The notes: generated by a model from the sequence alone, not told the origin. A stretch of DNA of 64,000 nucleotides from Natrinema hispanicum (GCF_004217335.1 NZ_SHMP01000006.1:1-64000), one strand, 5' to 3'; positions 10,406 through 19,035 are shown, counted from the first letter of the stretch. Program-made: numbers and translations.

Positions 10406-10756
10406 CTATGCTTCGAGGTCGTCCTCGTCGAGCCAGGAGCCGGCCCAGCACTCGATTTCGCCGAAGACAGGCTCGAGCGATTCGCCCTTGTCGGTGAGGC
10501 TGTAGTACGTCGCGATCGGCGCGTCTTCCTCGAGTCGGCGTTCGACAAAGCCCATCTCGCCGAGGTCGTCGAGGACACGCGAGAGGGTCCGTGCGTTCGC
10601 GCCGGTCGACCGCTTCAGTTCGTTAAACCGCTGTTCGCCGTCCAGCAGTTCGTGCAAGACGGCAAGTCGCCACTTGGAGCCGATCTGCTCGAGGGAGGCG
10701 ATGACAGGACAGGCGTCGGCGGTTTGCTCGTGTGGCGTCGTCTCTGGGGATGACAT
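10406..10756 (-). CDS. HxlR family winged-helix transcriptional regulator
   Basis: 116-residue DNA-binding protein of the HxlR (MarR-like winged helix) family. The core GSKWRLAVLHELLDGEQRF and the recognition-helix stretch GANARTLSRVLDDLGEMGFV are characteristic, as is the Cys near residue 16 just before the first helix, which in some HxlR proteins senses redox or aldehyde stress. The gene is single, downstream of a flavodoxin-like gene on the same strand with a gap of 108 bases. A perfect 18-bp palindrome lies at the predicted transcription start, which fits autoregulation. Confidence 0.93.
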   Translation of the reverse strand: MSSPETTPHEQTADACPVIASLEQIGSKWRLAVLHELLDGEQRFNELKRSTGANARTLSRVLDDLGEMGFVERRLEEDAPIATYYSLTDKGESLEPVFGEIECWAGSWLDEDDLEA

Positions 10757-10796
10757 CGATAAGACCTGTCCATTCGTAGCGGGCGGTCGGTCTTAG

Positions 10797-10814
10797 TGGT
10801 TCGGATCCGAACCA
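10797..10814. promoter_or_regulatory. Perfect 18-bp palindrome, likely operator of hxlR
   Basis: TGGTTCGGATCCGAACCA is its own reverse complement. It lies 41 bases upstream of the hxlR start and about 26 bases downstream (in the direction of transcription) of a TATA-like AAAATACT at 10829-10836, so it would cover the transcription start. A dimeric HxlR protein is the obvious candidate to bind it. Confidence 0.6.
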
Positions 10815-10824
10815 GCTAACGAAA

Positions 10825-10836
10825 CGATAGTATTTT
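10825..10836 (-). promoter_or_regulatory. TATA-like element of hxlR
   Basis: Minus-strand AAAATACTATCG. Its distance to the palindrome centre is about 26 bases, the normal archaeal TATA to start-site spacing. The same core appears ahead of the prkA operon. Confidence 0.45.
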
Positions 10837-10864
10837 CCAGCTCAGCCCCGTCCCGTCTCAGACA

Positions 10865-11446
10865 TCAGTTCGCGTCCGTCGATTCAGGTGGCCCTACACC
10901 GAGCCGGCCCTCGACGAACGAAGCGAAGTCCGCAGCGAACGTTTCGACTTCGTCCCAATCGGTATATTCGTAGTCTCGAGACGTGTCCGTGTCGCCGGTC
11001 GCCGTCTTCGCGATCCGTTTCATTACCAGCCGCTTGAGAAAGCCGTACTTCGAATACCGGAGCGCGCCACCGAAACGGGCGATGCGGTCAGGATGCCAGT
11101 CGGTGTCCTCGAGGAACGTCTCGACGTACCCCGCCGCCTCCGCCTGTCGTGACTCGTCGGCGACTGCGGATGACATCGAGAGTTGGAAAAACCCCGTTGG
11201 CCGGGCAGCCAGTTGTTCGCGATGCTCGATCACGAACGTCCGAACCGACTGCTGGTGGGTCCCCATGTGGACCGATGCGCCGACGAGGACGGCGTCGAAC
11301 GCCTCGAGATCGACCGCGGATGGCAGATCGTCGGCGCGTATCGCGGTCGCATCGTGGCCGCGCCCGGTAAGGACATCGACGATTCGGTCGGCGACCGTCG
11401 CCGTCTGTCCCTCTCCGGTACCGTAACAGACGAGAATCGAAACCAT
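10865..11446 (-). CDS. Flavodoxin-domain protein, HemG-like protoporphyrinogen IX dehydrogenase family
   Basis: 193 residues. The N-terminus MVSILVCYGTGEGQTATVAD contains the flavodoxin FMN-phosphate loop (T/S-G-x-G/T-x-x-x-A), and DAVLVGASVHMGTHQQSVRTF is typical of the HemG/flavodoxin-like group that oxidises protoporphyrinogen IX or carries electrons. The start is the ATG at 11446. The 64 residues ahead in the longer frame are low-complexity and lie across a promoter-like region. Substrate is not proven by sequence. Haloarchaea make heme by the siroheme route, so a general flavodoxin-type reductase role is equally possible. Confidence 0.8.
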   Translation of the reverse strand: MVSILVCYGTGEGQTATVADRIVDVLTGRGHDATAIRADDLPSAVDLEAFDAVLVGASVHMGTHQQSVRTFVIEHREQLAARPTGFFQLSMSSAVADESRQAEAAGYVETFLEDTDWHPDRIARFGGALRYSKYGFLKRLVMKRIAKTATGDTDTSRDYEYTDWDEVETFAADFASFVEGRLGVGPPESTDAN

Positions 11447-11540
11447 TGGCGGCTTCCGATGTAATACACCGTGCAACCGCATAAAGGAGGTCGGCGAACT
11501 GGCCTCGCTGATGGCGGTCGCCGCGACCGGCTGTGGACCC

Positions 11541-11571
11541 AAATAATTAGACAGTGTTTGTGGTAACACTG
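11541..11571 (+). promoter_or_regulatory. yqeC promoter with inverted-repeat operator
   Basis: AAATAATTA at 11541-11549 is a TATA-like element. Twenty-six bases on lies the ATG at 11574, so the mRNA is probably leaderless or nearly so. The interval contains a perfect inverted repeat CAGTGTT-N6-AACACTG at 11552-11571, placed exactly between TATA and start, where a bound repressor would block initiation. Confidence 0.55.
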
Positions 11572-11573
11572 CT

Positions 11574-12320
11574 ATGGATATCTGCGAGGCGCTTCGGGCC
11601 GAATCCGGCGTCGTCGCCGTCGTCGGTGCCGGTGGCAAAAAGACGACCCTCTATACGCTGGCTGCACGGGCCAGCGAGTCGGACCGCCGAGCGGTCGTGA
11701 CCGCGACAGTTCGGATCCCGATTTTCGACCGCCACGTCGAGGACGTCATCGTCACCGACGAGCCGGTGGCAGCACTCGAGCGAGCGGAGGCATGGCCGGT
11801 CGGCGTCGTGTCCGAACGCGAGAACGAGGATCGGTACGTGGGGTACGATCCCGAGATGATCGACGACCTTGCCGCGGTCGATGTCGCCGATGTCGTGCTT
11901 GTCAAAGCTGACGGAGCACGGACGCGTGAATTCAAAGCGCCGGGCGAGCACGAACCACAACTTCCCCAATGCACCACGACGGTGGTCCCGATCGCGAGCG
12001 TCCAGGTAGTCGGAAAGCCACTCGCTGCTGAACACGTCCACCGACCGGAACGAGTGGCCGCGATTACGGGACGCGAACTCGGTGAGACGATCCGACCCGT
12101 GGATGTCGCCGACGTGCTCGCGAGCGAGCGCGGCGGGCTGAAAGGGGTCCCGGACGGCGCAACCGTCGTCCCACTGCTCAACAAGGTCGACGACGCGACT
12201 CACCGGCGGGACGCCGAGGAAATCGCGACGACCCTCTTCGAGCGAGCCCCAGCCGTCTCCCGCGTGGTACTGGCACGACTGATCGACGACGACCCGGTGA
12301 TCCAAGTGCTCGAGCGCTAA
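11574..12320 (+). CDS. yqeC: YqeC-type selenium/molybdenum cofactor accessory protein
   Basis: 248-residue protein of the YqeC family, described as a putative accessory factor for selenium-dependent molybdenum hydroxylases. A P-loop-like AVVGAGGKKTTLYTLA lies near residue 15, and VVLVKADGARTREFKAPGEH and VVPLLNKVDD are typical of the family, indicating a nucleotide-binding fold. It converges with mobA (end to end, 11-base gap) and lies close to fdhA, so a role in molybdopterin enzyme maturation fits. I see no selenocysteine machinery in the window, so the selenium link is inferred from family only. Confidence 0.85.
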   Translation: MDICEALRAESGVVAVVGAGGKKTTLYTLAARASESDRRAVVTATVRIPIFDRHVEDVIVTDEPVAALERAEAWPVGVVSERENEDRYVGYDPEMIDDLAAVDVADVVLVKADGARTREFKAPGEHEPQLPQCTTTVVPIASVQVVGKPLAAEHVHRPERVAAITGRELGETIRPVDVADVLASERGGLKGVPDGATVVPLLNKVDDATHRRDAEEIATTLFERAPAVSRVVLARLIDDDPVIQVLER

Positions 12321-12331
12321 GACGCACGGAA

Positions 12332-12967
12332 TCAGTCTTCGAGTCGCCGAGTGGCCGCCTCGAACTCCTCTCGGGTGTTGACGTTCTCGAAGGTCGAAAG
12401 CGGCGCTTGATCGCGAATCTCGGCTTCGTCGACGACGACGTACTCGAGGTCGAACAGCGGTTCGATGATCTTCCGCTCGTCGCGCTCGAGGGCGCGTTCG
12501 CAGGCGGCGACCATCGGTTCGGCCCGGTAGACGGCCTGCGTAGTCTGGAACCACTGGTCGTCGAGCCGTGGGACCGCAGCATCGTGACCGGCCGCGCGGT
12601 CGAAGAGGTGCGCAATGAGGTCGGGATCGACGAAGGGCATATCGCAGGCGACGACGGCGGCGTACTCCCCCGTGGCCGCACGCAAGCCGGTCATGATCCC
12701 CGCCATCGGGCCCCGGTCGGGGACTGGATCGACCGCAAACGTGACGTCGGGACCGTCCTCGAGTGCCGGTTCGATTGCCGACACCTGATCATCCCGGCAG
12801 TTGATGACCAGTTCGTCGACGAGCGGTGCAAGCCGGTCGACGACACGGCGGATCATCGGCGTTCCGGCGAGGTCGGCGACGGCTTTGTCTCCATCGCCGA
12901 AGCGGCTTGAGTGGCCGCCCGCGAGGACGACTCCCGTGCGCTCGGTTCGGCCGATCTCGGGGGGCAT
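12332..12967 (-). CDS. mobA: Molybdenum cofactor guanylyltransferase (MobA-type nucleotidyltransferase)
   Basis: 211 residues. The N-terminal nucleotide-binding motif VVLAGGHSSRFGDGDKAVAD is the MobA/GlmU-type signature, followed by VDPVPDRGPMAGIMTGLRAA and the metal-binding VACDMPFVDPDLI. MobA adds GMP to molybdopterin to form the bis-MGD cofactor used by formate dehydrogenase-type enzymes, and fdhA is 780 bases away. The start is ATG 12967 (MPPEIGRTER). The frame extends further upstream but without conserved sequence. Confidence 0.9.
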   Translation of the reverse strand: MPPEIGRTERTGVVLAGGHSSRFGDGDKAVADLAGTPMIRRVVDRLAPLVDELVINCRDDQVSAIEPALEDGPDVTFAVDPVPDRGPMAGIMTGLRAATGEYAAVVACDMPFVDPDLIAHLFDRAAGHDAAVPRLDDQWFQTTQAVYRAEPMVAACERALERDERKIIEPLFDLEYVVVDEAEIRDQAPLSTFENVNTREEFEAATRRLED

Positions 12968-13025
12968 GGCCGATCGTTCGTCGAGAACGTGGAAAAACCT
13001 CCCGCACGCGACTGGCTCACGCTCG

Positions 13026-13580
13026 TCATGCCGATTGCCGCCAGAGCGCGCGATACAGCATCCACAGGTCACAGTCGAAGCGGTCGGCCACCGAGCGACA
13101 GCGCTCGAGGTACGTCTCGTATTCCGAAACCGACGGCGGATCCGGATACGGTCGGGAGAGTTCGTCCGCCTCTCGGAGCGCTGCCCACACGCGAGGGCCG
13201 ACGACGACGTATGCGTCGGGATCGATGAACATGCAAAACGCCGAGGCGACGGGGACGTCGACGGCCTCGAGGGCGGTCAGCGCGTCGATCATCGCGGCAG
13301 CATCGTCGGCGTCGACGGCGGCCGCAATCGCGTCGCGGACGGCCTCGAAGTCGTTGTCCCAGAAGCGCTCCTCTGCGTCCCGTCGCTTGTCGTCGGGATA
13401 CGCGCCGAGAAAGCGCCGATAATACCATCTGACGACCCAGGCTGCGTCCCGGCGGCCGTACTCACCGGACTCGAATGCGGCTGGGAGCGTCTCTCTGTTC
13501 TCCGCCTCGACGGCGTACAGGGGCTCGCGCCGTCGGTAGTCACGTGCCTGCGAGTCTACGACCGACTTCGTAAGCGCCAT
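13026..13580 (-). CDS. Conserved haloarchaeal hypothetical protein
   Basis: 184 residues, mixed charge, no signal peptide or membrane segment. Aromatic-rich stretches such as AAWVVRWYYRRFLGAYPDDKRR and FDCDLWMLYRALWRQ suggest a compact helical protein. I do not recognise the family. It precedes mobA on the same strand with a 58-base gap and is divergent from fdhA, so it may belong to the molybdopterin group, but that is only positional. Confidence 0.72.
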   Translation of the reverse strand: MALTKSVVDSQARDYRRREPLYAVEAENRETLPAAFESGEYGRRDAAWVVRWYYRRFLGAYPDDKRRDAEERFWDNDFEAVRDAIAAAVDADDAAAMIDALTALEAVDVPVASAFCMFIDPDAYVVVGPRVWAALREADELSRPYPDPPSVSEYETYLERCRSVADRFDCDLWMLYRALWRQSA

Positions 13581-13744
13581 CGTGTGCTGCTTTCACATGC
13601 GGTGCCGTCAGCGTTTCCCTGATCTCGGTAGTGCTCGCGTGAGCCGTCGCTTCTCGAGATGTACCAGTACTATGGTAGAAAACCTCATGCACGCGCAGGT
13701 GATGGCTGTTACACAACGGGTGCAGCCACCTGGAGGGACTCACA

Positions 13745-15874
13745 ATGTCCAGTGACCAAGAGCCAGTCAAGACGATCTGTCCGTACTGCGGTGTCGGGTG
13801 TGGAATCCAAGTACAGCCGGGCGACGAGCCCGGTGATGTCCAGTTCATGCCGTGGGGTGACGCTCCGGTCAACGAGGGCCGGATCTGTATCAAAGGCGGA
13901 GCAGCGACGGAGGTCGTCGACCACGAGGACCGACTGACCGACCCGCTGCTCAGAGACGACGACGGCGAGTTCCGCGAAGCTACGTGGGAGGAAGCATACG
14001 AGTACATCGTCGACGAACTCGAGCGAATTCGCGACGAGTACGGCCCGGACGCGACGGGCTTTTTCGGCTCCTCGAAGGTGATGAACGAGGAGAACTACCT
14101 GCTACAGAAGCTGGCCCGGCGCTACGGCACCAACAACGTCGACAACTGCACGCGGATGTGCCACGCGTCGACGGTCTGGGCGCTGCGCACGAGTCTGGGC
14201 GCGGGTGCGATGACAAACAGCATGCGCGACCTCCGCGAGGAGTGTGATCTGTTCTGGATTCAGGGCGCGAATCCCGGCGAGCAACACCCCATCGCGAACA
14301 GCCAGTACTTCCGGCAAGCAGTGCTCGATGGGGCGACCGTCATTCAGGTCGACCCGCATGCGAACAAGACGACACGGTCGTTCCAGATCGATGACACCGA
14401 CCGCCACCAACACCTGCAATTGAATCCGGGGACGGACATCCCGCTGTTGAACATCGTCCTGAAGACGATCCTCGAGCACCACGCGGAACATCCCGACGAC
14501 GGCTGGATCGACGAGTCGTTCGTCGAAGAACGCACCGAGGGATTCGACCACCTCAAAGAAACGCTCGAAGACTTCGACAAGGAGGCAGCTGCCGAGGAGT
14601 GTGGCCTCGACCTCGAGGCCATCGAACTGGCCGCCGAAAAGTATGCGACCGCCGACAACGCGGCCATCTTCACCGGGATGGGGATGAGCCAGCATGCCTG
14701 CGGCGTCGACAACGTCCAAAACGAGATCAATCTCGCGCTGATCACGGGCAACCTCGGCCGTCCCGGCACGGGCGTCAACCCGCTGCGCGGCCAGAACAAC
14801 GTCCAGGGGACCTGTGACGTTGGCGCGATGCCGAACGTCCTGCCGGGCTACCAGCTGGTCGACGACGACGAGGCTCGCGAGTCGGTCGAGGATGTCTGGG
14901 GCTTCGAAATCCCCGACGAGCCGGGACTGACGAACGTCGAGATCTCCTACGAGGCGGGCGACTCGGTCAAGGGCCTGTATGTCATGGGCGAAAACCCCGT
15001 AATGAGCGAACCCGACGCCAACAGCGTCGCCGACCGGTTGGCGGATCTCGAGTTCATGATCGTGCAAGATATCTTCATGACCGAAACCGCGGAGTTCGCG
15101 GACGTAATCCTCCCGGCGACGACCTGGGCCGAACGCGGCGGCACCGTCACGAACACCGATCGGCGCGTCCAGCGCATGCGCGGCGTCGGAAAGGTCCATG
15201 AGAACACTAAACATGACCGCGAGATCCTGACCGAAGTCGGGATGCGCCTGTTCGATGAGGGGTTCGACTTCGAGGATCCCGAGGAAATCTTCGAGGAACT
15301 CCGCCAGGTCTGCCCGAGTTATCACGGGATGACCTACGACCTGCTGGGCGAGGAGGGACTGCACTGGCCCTGCTACGAACCCGGCGACGAGGGCGATCCG
15401 TTCCTCTACGAGGACGAATTCGACACGGAAAGCGGCCTCGGCCACATCGAGGGTGTCGAACACACCCCGCCGGCGGAGACGCCCGACGACGAGTACCCGC
15501 TGATCCTCACGACCGCACGGCTCGAGGAACACTACAATACCGGGACGATGAGCACGCGCTCGCCGACGCTCAACAGACAGACCCCGGAGAACTTCGTCGA
15601 CGTTCACCCCGAAGACGCCGAGCGCTATGGCATCGAGGACGGCGAGTACGTCCGCCTCAAATCGCGACGCGGCGAGATCACGCTCGAGGCCCACGTCACC
15701 GACGACACGAAAGAGGGGGTCGTCTGGACGACGCCACACTTCGCCGCTGCCTCGGCGAACAAGCTGACGAACCACGTGCTCGACAAGCGGGCGAAGATCC
15801 CCGAGTACAAGGCCGCTGCCGCGGAGATCGACGTCGATATCGAGCCCGTCGATCGAGCGGCTGGCGACGACTGA
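13745..15874 (+). CDS. fdhA: Formate dehydrogenase alpha subunit (molybdopterin oxidoreductase)
   Basis: 709-residue soluble molybdopterin oxidoreductase. An N-terminal [4Fe-4S] site is seen at Cys12, Cys15, Cys19 and Cys48 (CPYCGVGCG and GRICIKGG). The molybdenum ligand is Cys139 followed by His140 in TRMCHASTVW, the position of selenocysteine in E. coli FdhF, so this is a Cys enzyme. The C-terminal molybdopterin-binding domain starts near LILTTARLEEHYNTGTMSTR. There is no Tat signal, so it should be cytoplasmic. A GGAG lies about ten bases ahead of the start. Neighbours mobA and yqeC fit cofactor supply. Formate is the likely but not proven substrate, and no electron-transfer subunit is adjacent. 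Confidence 0.9.
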   Translation: MSSDQEPVKTICPYCGVGCGIQVQPGDEPGDVQFMPWGDAPVNEGRICIKGGAATEVVDHEDRLTDPLLRDDDGEFREATWEEAYEYIVDELERIRDEYGPDATGFFGSSKVMNEENYLLQKLARRYGTNNVDNCTRMCHASTVWALRTSLGAGAMTNSMRDLREECDLFWIQGANPGEQHPIANSQYFRQAVLDGATVIQVDPHANKTTRSFQIDDTDRHQHLQLNPGTDIPLLNIVLKTILEHHAEHPDDGWIDESFVEERTEGFDHLKETLEDFDKEAAAEECGLDLEAIELAAEKYATADNAAIFTGMGMSQHACGVDNVQNEINLALITGNLGRPGTGVNPLRGQNNVQGTCDVGAMPNVLPGYQLVDDDEARESVEDVWGFEIPDEPGLTNVEISYEAGDSVKGLYVMGENPVMSEPDANSVADRLADLEFMIVQDIFMTETAEFADVILPATTWAERGGTVTNTDRRVQRMRGVGKVHENTKHDREILTEVGMRLFDEGFDFEDPEEIFEELRQVCPSYHGMTYDLLGEEGLHWPCYEPGDEGDPFLYEDEFDTESGLGHIEGVEHTPPAETPDDEYPLILTTARLEEHYNTGTMSTRSPTLNRQTPENFVDVHPEDAERYGIEDGEYVRLKSRRGEITLEAHVTDDTKEGVVWTTPHFAAASANKLTNHVLDKRAKIPEYKAAAAEIDVDIEPVDRAAGDD

Positions 15875-16093
15875 GACCGGCGCGGTGTCAGCACACTCCC
15901 GCCTCGTCGTGCGGGCGCATCGAGTCAGACACCGAGGACGGCACCGAGCGGCAGCCTGACAGCGACAGCCACGTCCGAGCCAGCACCGTCTCGAGGTGCG
16001 GATCGATCAAACAGCTTGAGTTTCATGCTGAGTCGGGATAGCGACAAGTTTTACAACGAGGTTCGTGGTGCGTTCCATGAGGTTCGATACCTA

Positions 16094-17260
16094 ATGTCAA
16101 TGGACGCTGTCGTATACCAGGGACCGAACGACGTCGCCATCGAAGAGGTCGACGAACCAGAGATCGAGCACGAGAACGACGTTCTCGTCGATATCACGAC
16201 CACGGCGATCTGTGGCTCGGACCTCCACATGTACGAGGGACGAACCGCAGCCGATCCGGGGATCGTCTTCGGCCACGAGAACATGGGGATCGTCAGCGAA
16301 GTCGGCGATGCCGTGACGACCCTCGAGGAGGGCGATCGCGTCGTGATGCCCTTTAACGTGGCCTGTGGCTTCTGTCGGAACTGTGAAAACGGCTATACCG
16401 GCTTCTGTACCAACGTCAACCCCGGCTTCGCCGGCGGTGCGTATGGGTACGTCGCAATGGGGCCGTACGAGGGCGGCCAGGCCGAGAAACTCCGCGTGCC
16501 GTTCGCGGACTTTAACGCGTTGAAACTGCCGGAAGGCGACGCACACGAGGACGCGTTCTCGCTGCTGGCGGACATTTTCCCGACGGGATGGCATGGCACT
16601 CGACTCGCGAATCTTCAACCCGGCGAGTCGATCGCGATCTACGGGGCGGGTCCCGTCGGCCTCATGGCCGCCTACAGCGCCAAGATCCAGGGCGCGTCCG
16701 AGATCTACGTCGTCGACCGCGTCGACAGTCGCCTCGAGATGGCCGAAGACCACTGTGACGCCCACGCCATCAACTTCGAGGAGGGCGACCCGGTCGAGCA
16801 GATCGTCGATGCCCACGGCGATGAAGTCGACAAGGGCGTCGACGCCGTCGGCTATCAGGCGATCGACCCCGAGACGGATCCGGGCGACGATGCCTACGAT
16901 CCGGCCCGGGAGAATCCCGCGATCGTCCTCAACCAACTCATCGAGACTGTCCGTCCGACGGGACAACTCGGCATTCCAGGGCTGTACGTCCCATCGGACC
17001 CCGGCGCGCCCGATGAGATGGCGGCACAGGGACGGCTCGGCATCGACTTCGGCAAGCTCTTCGAAAAGGGCCTGAAGCTCGGGACTGGCCAGTGTAACGT
17101 CAAAGAATACAACCGGGAGCTCCGAGACATGATCATCGAGGGACGAGCCGACCCCAGCTGGGTCGTCTCCCACCGCGTCGACTTAGAGCAAGCACCCGAG
17201 ATGTACGAGAAGTTCGACGAACGCGAGGAAGGCGTCACCAAGGTCTTGCTCGAGCCATAA
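16094..17260 (+). CDS. Zinc-dependent alcohol dehydrogenase (glutathione-independent formaldehyde dehydrogenase-like)
   Basis: 388-residue medium-chain dehydrogenase. The catalytic zinc region CGSDLHMYEGR and GHENMGIV, the structural zinc cysteines in CGFCRNCENGYTGFC, and the Rossmann NAD(P)-binding motif GAGPVGLMAA are all visible. The inserted segment around DPETDPGDDAYDPARENPAI and overall length resemble the glutathione-independent formaldehyde dehydrogenase group. The start is ATG 16094. The longer frame from 16016 includes promoter-like AT-rich DNA. It lies alone, 219 bases after fdhA; a formaldehyde-to-formate link with FdhA is attractive but unproven. Confidence 0.88.
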   Translation: MSMDAVVYQGPNDVAIEEVDEPEIEHENDVLVDITTTAICGSDLHMYEGRTAADPGIVFGHENMGIVSEVGDAVTTLEEGDRVVMPFNVACGFCRNCENGYTGFCTNVNPGFAGGAYGYVAMGPYEGGQAEKLRVPFADFNALKLPEGDAHEDAFSLLADIFPTGWHGTRLANLQPGESIAIYGAGPVGLMAAYSAKIQGASEIYVVDRVDSRLEMAEDHCDAHAINFEEGDPVEQIVDAHGDEVDKGVDAVGYQAIDPETDPGDDAYDPARENPAIVLNQLIETVRPTGQLGIPGLYVPSDPGAPDEMAAQGRLGIDFGKLFEKGLKLGTGQCNVKEYNRELRDMIIEGRADPSWVVSHRVDLEQAPEMYEKFDEREEGVTKVLLEP

Positions 17261-17380
17261 CGCTCCGCCCTCGACCGCCGTTTTTCGTCCCCCGCCGATC
17301 AGAAGCTCGGTCAACGAGTGCCGTCCAGCCGACGAGCCCTGGGACGCGCTCGAGCGTCTGCAGACTGCCAGCCGACAGTA

Positions 17381-17548
17381 TCAGCTTCGCAGCCAGGCTT
17401 TCGGGTGGTCGTCGCGAAGATGATCCTGATACCGTTTGATCAGCGCGGGGTACGATCCCGCAACCGCATACCAGTCGCAGTGGTCGCATTCCCGTTCGAC
17501 CGTGTCAGTCGCGCTCTGTACGTATCCGCCGCGTTGGTGCATGTTCAT
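17381..17548 (-). CDS. Small C2H2-type zinc-finger-like protein
   Basis: 55 residues ending in a finger-like pattern, CDHC-X18-HLRDDH, so Cys-X2-Cys and His-X4-His can bind one zinc ion. Two adjacent ATG codons exist at 17548 and 17542. The second lies about 26 bases from the AT-rich TTATAT at 17563-17571, so a leaderless 53-residue form is possible. It is divergent from another tiny Cys-containing frame. Such mini zinc fingers are frequent in haloarchaea and rarely characterised. Confidence 0.7.
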   Translation of the reverse strand: MNMHQRGGYVQSATDTVERECDHCDWYAVAGSYPALIKRYQDHLRDDHPKAWLRS

Positions 17549-17608
17549 CGCGCTCTGCTGTGACGATATAACCTTTCTGTCTCGGCTCTCTCGACCGGAG
17601 AAACAGGT

Positions 17609-17794
17609 ATGGTCCCGACTGACATAATCTGCTGCATGTGCCAGTACTGTAACTACTCCTTTCACGACGGCTGGACGCGGCTGCTCGAGTACGACGACGT
17701 CTATCAGGACGCCCTCCCCGACCGAGTGACCGACCAGTCGACGCACGGCTTTCACGAGTCCTGGGAAGAACTCAGCGACGAACTCGAGTTGTAG
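17609..17794 (+). CDS. Small CxxC-containing hypothetical protein
   Basis: 61 residues, or 52 if the ATG at 17636 is used (MCQYCNYSFHDGWTRLLEYD). It has an N-terminal CxxC, aromatic residues and an acidic tail (SWEELSDELEL). The acidic composition supports coding. It is divergent from the zinc-finger-like gene at 17381, sharing the AT-rich 17558-17575 promoter region. Function unknown. Confidence 0.5.
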   Translation: MVPTDIICCMCQYCNYSFHDGWTRLLEYDDVYQDALPDRVTDQSTHGFHESWEELSDELEL

Positions 17795-17871
17795 GGCAAC
17801 GAGTGACGAGATCGCCGCCGTCCTCTATGCACCCGTCGCACGACAGCCTGGCGATCGGCGTGGAACGCGGT

Positions 17872-19035
17872 TCAAGAGGCATGCGAGAGCGGGAACGGAT
17901 CGGTGACGGTCGCTGCCAGTTCGCGCTCGTCGCCATCGATCACACACGCCTCGAGTTCGTCGCGAATCCGCTCTTCGTTCATCGAGCGACCGATGATTAC
18001 CAGTCGCGTGCGACGGTCGTCCTCGGGTCGCCACTCGCCAATCGGGCCGGCTTGAACGGACGGACCGGCCTGACTGACGCCGATCACGTCGTCGTGGGCG
18101 GCGACATGACAGACGCCTTTGGCCCGGACGATCGACCCGTCCCAGTCCTCGAGCCAGGCTGCAAGCCGTTCCGGGTGGAACGGCCGGTCGGAGCGGAAGA
18201 CGAACGACGAGACGCCATGTCGGTCGGCCACGCTTTGCTCGCCATCGTGAGTGTGATCGTGGCCGTGTTCGTCATCATCTCGATATTCATCCTCACCGTG
18301 GTCGTGTGTCTCACCACGCAGGTGGCGTTTCCATCCCGGCGAGCGCTTTGCCGTCGCGAAGTCGAACGCCCCGGTATCGAGGACGATATCCGGATCCACC
18401 TCACAGTAGGTCGTCCGCAGTCGTTTCGCCCGCGGTTGGAGGGTGTCGACGACGGCCTCGATCTCCGCGAGTGTCCCCTCGGGAACCATATCGGACTTGT
18501 TGAGCAACAATACGTCACAGAACTCGATTCCTTCCACGAGAACTTCGCTCAACGGCCGGTCGTCGTCGGGCTGGGCGTTCTCCGGGAGCTGCTCACCGGC
18601 GTCGAACTCTTTCCAGAACCCGTACGTATCGAGGACGGTCACCATGGTGTCCACCCGGAACAGGCTCGTCGGGTCGACATCGCTTGCGTCCGTTCCATCA
18701 GTGAACACCTGCGCGATCGGAATCGGTTCGCTGATCCCCGACGCCTCGACCAGCAGGTAATCGAAGTCGCGACGCCGTGTGAGCCGCGTCGCTTCCTCGA
18801 GGAGATCTCCCTGCAGCCGACAGCAGATACAGCCGTTCGAGAGGTCGACGATGCCCTCGTCGTCGGACTCTCGAGCGAGCAGTTCCGCATCGACGTTGAT
18901 CTCACCCATATCGTTGACGATCACCGCGAGCCGCCGGTCGCCTGGATTCGACAGCACGTGGTTGATGAGCGTCGTTTTCCCTGCGCCGAGATAGCCGCTA
19001 ACGATAGTTACGGGAGTCGTGTCGTTATGAGTCAT
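17872..19035 (-). CDS. CobW/COG0523 family GTP-dependent metallochaperone
   Basis: 387 residues of the G3E GTPase family. Walker A is GYLGAGKT at residues 14-21, the metal-binding CxCC motif is in SNGCICCRL, and NKSDM is the guanine-specificity motif. Between the GTPase and the C-terminal CobW_C domain lies a His/Asp-rich linker (HDHGEDEYRDDDEHGHDHTHD region, about residues 245-266), a likely metal-sensing or storage loop as in zinc-related members. It probably delivers a metal, most likely zinc, to a client enzyme. Upstream are a DUF4242 protein and NosL on the same strand, each with its own gap, so not a tight operon. Confidence 0.9.
   Translation of the reverse strand: MTHNDTTPVTIVSGYLGAGKTTLINHVLSNPGDRRLAVIVNDMGEINVDAELLARESDDEGIVDLSNGCICCRLQGDLLEEATRLTRRRDFDYLLVEASGISEPIPIAQVFTDGTDASDVDPTSLFRVDTMVTVLDTYGFWKEFDAGEQLPENAQPDDDRPLSEVLVEGIEFCDVLLLNKSDMVPEGTLAEIEAVVDTLQPRAKRLRTTYCEVDPDIVLDTGAFDFATAKRSPGWKRHLRGETHDHGEDEYRDDDEHGHDHTHDGEQSVADRHGVSSFVFRSDRPFHPERLAAWLEDWDGSIVRAKGVCHVAAHDDVIGVSQAGPSVQAGPIGEWRPEDDRRTRLVIIGRSMNEERIRDELEACVIDGDERELAATVTDPFPLSHAS

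Noticed and set aside
14102..15775. 557-codon frame opposite fdhA
   Set aside because: Long antisense frames are expected opposite GC-rich haloarchaeal genes. The plus strand has the complete formate dehydrogenase with catalytic motifs.
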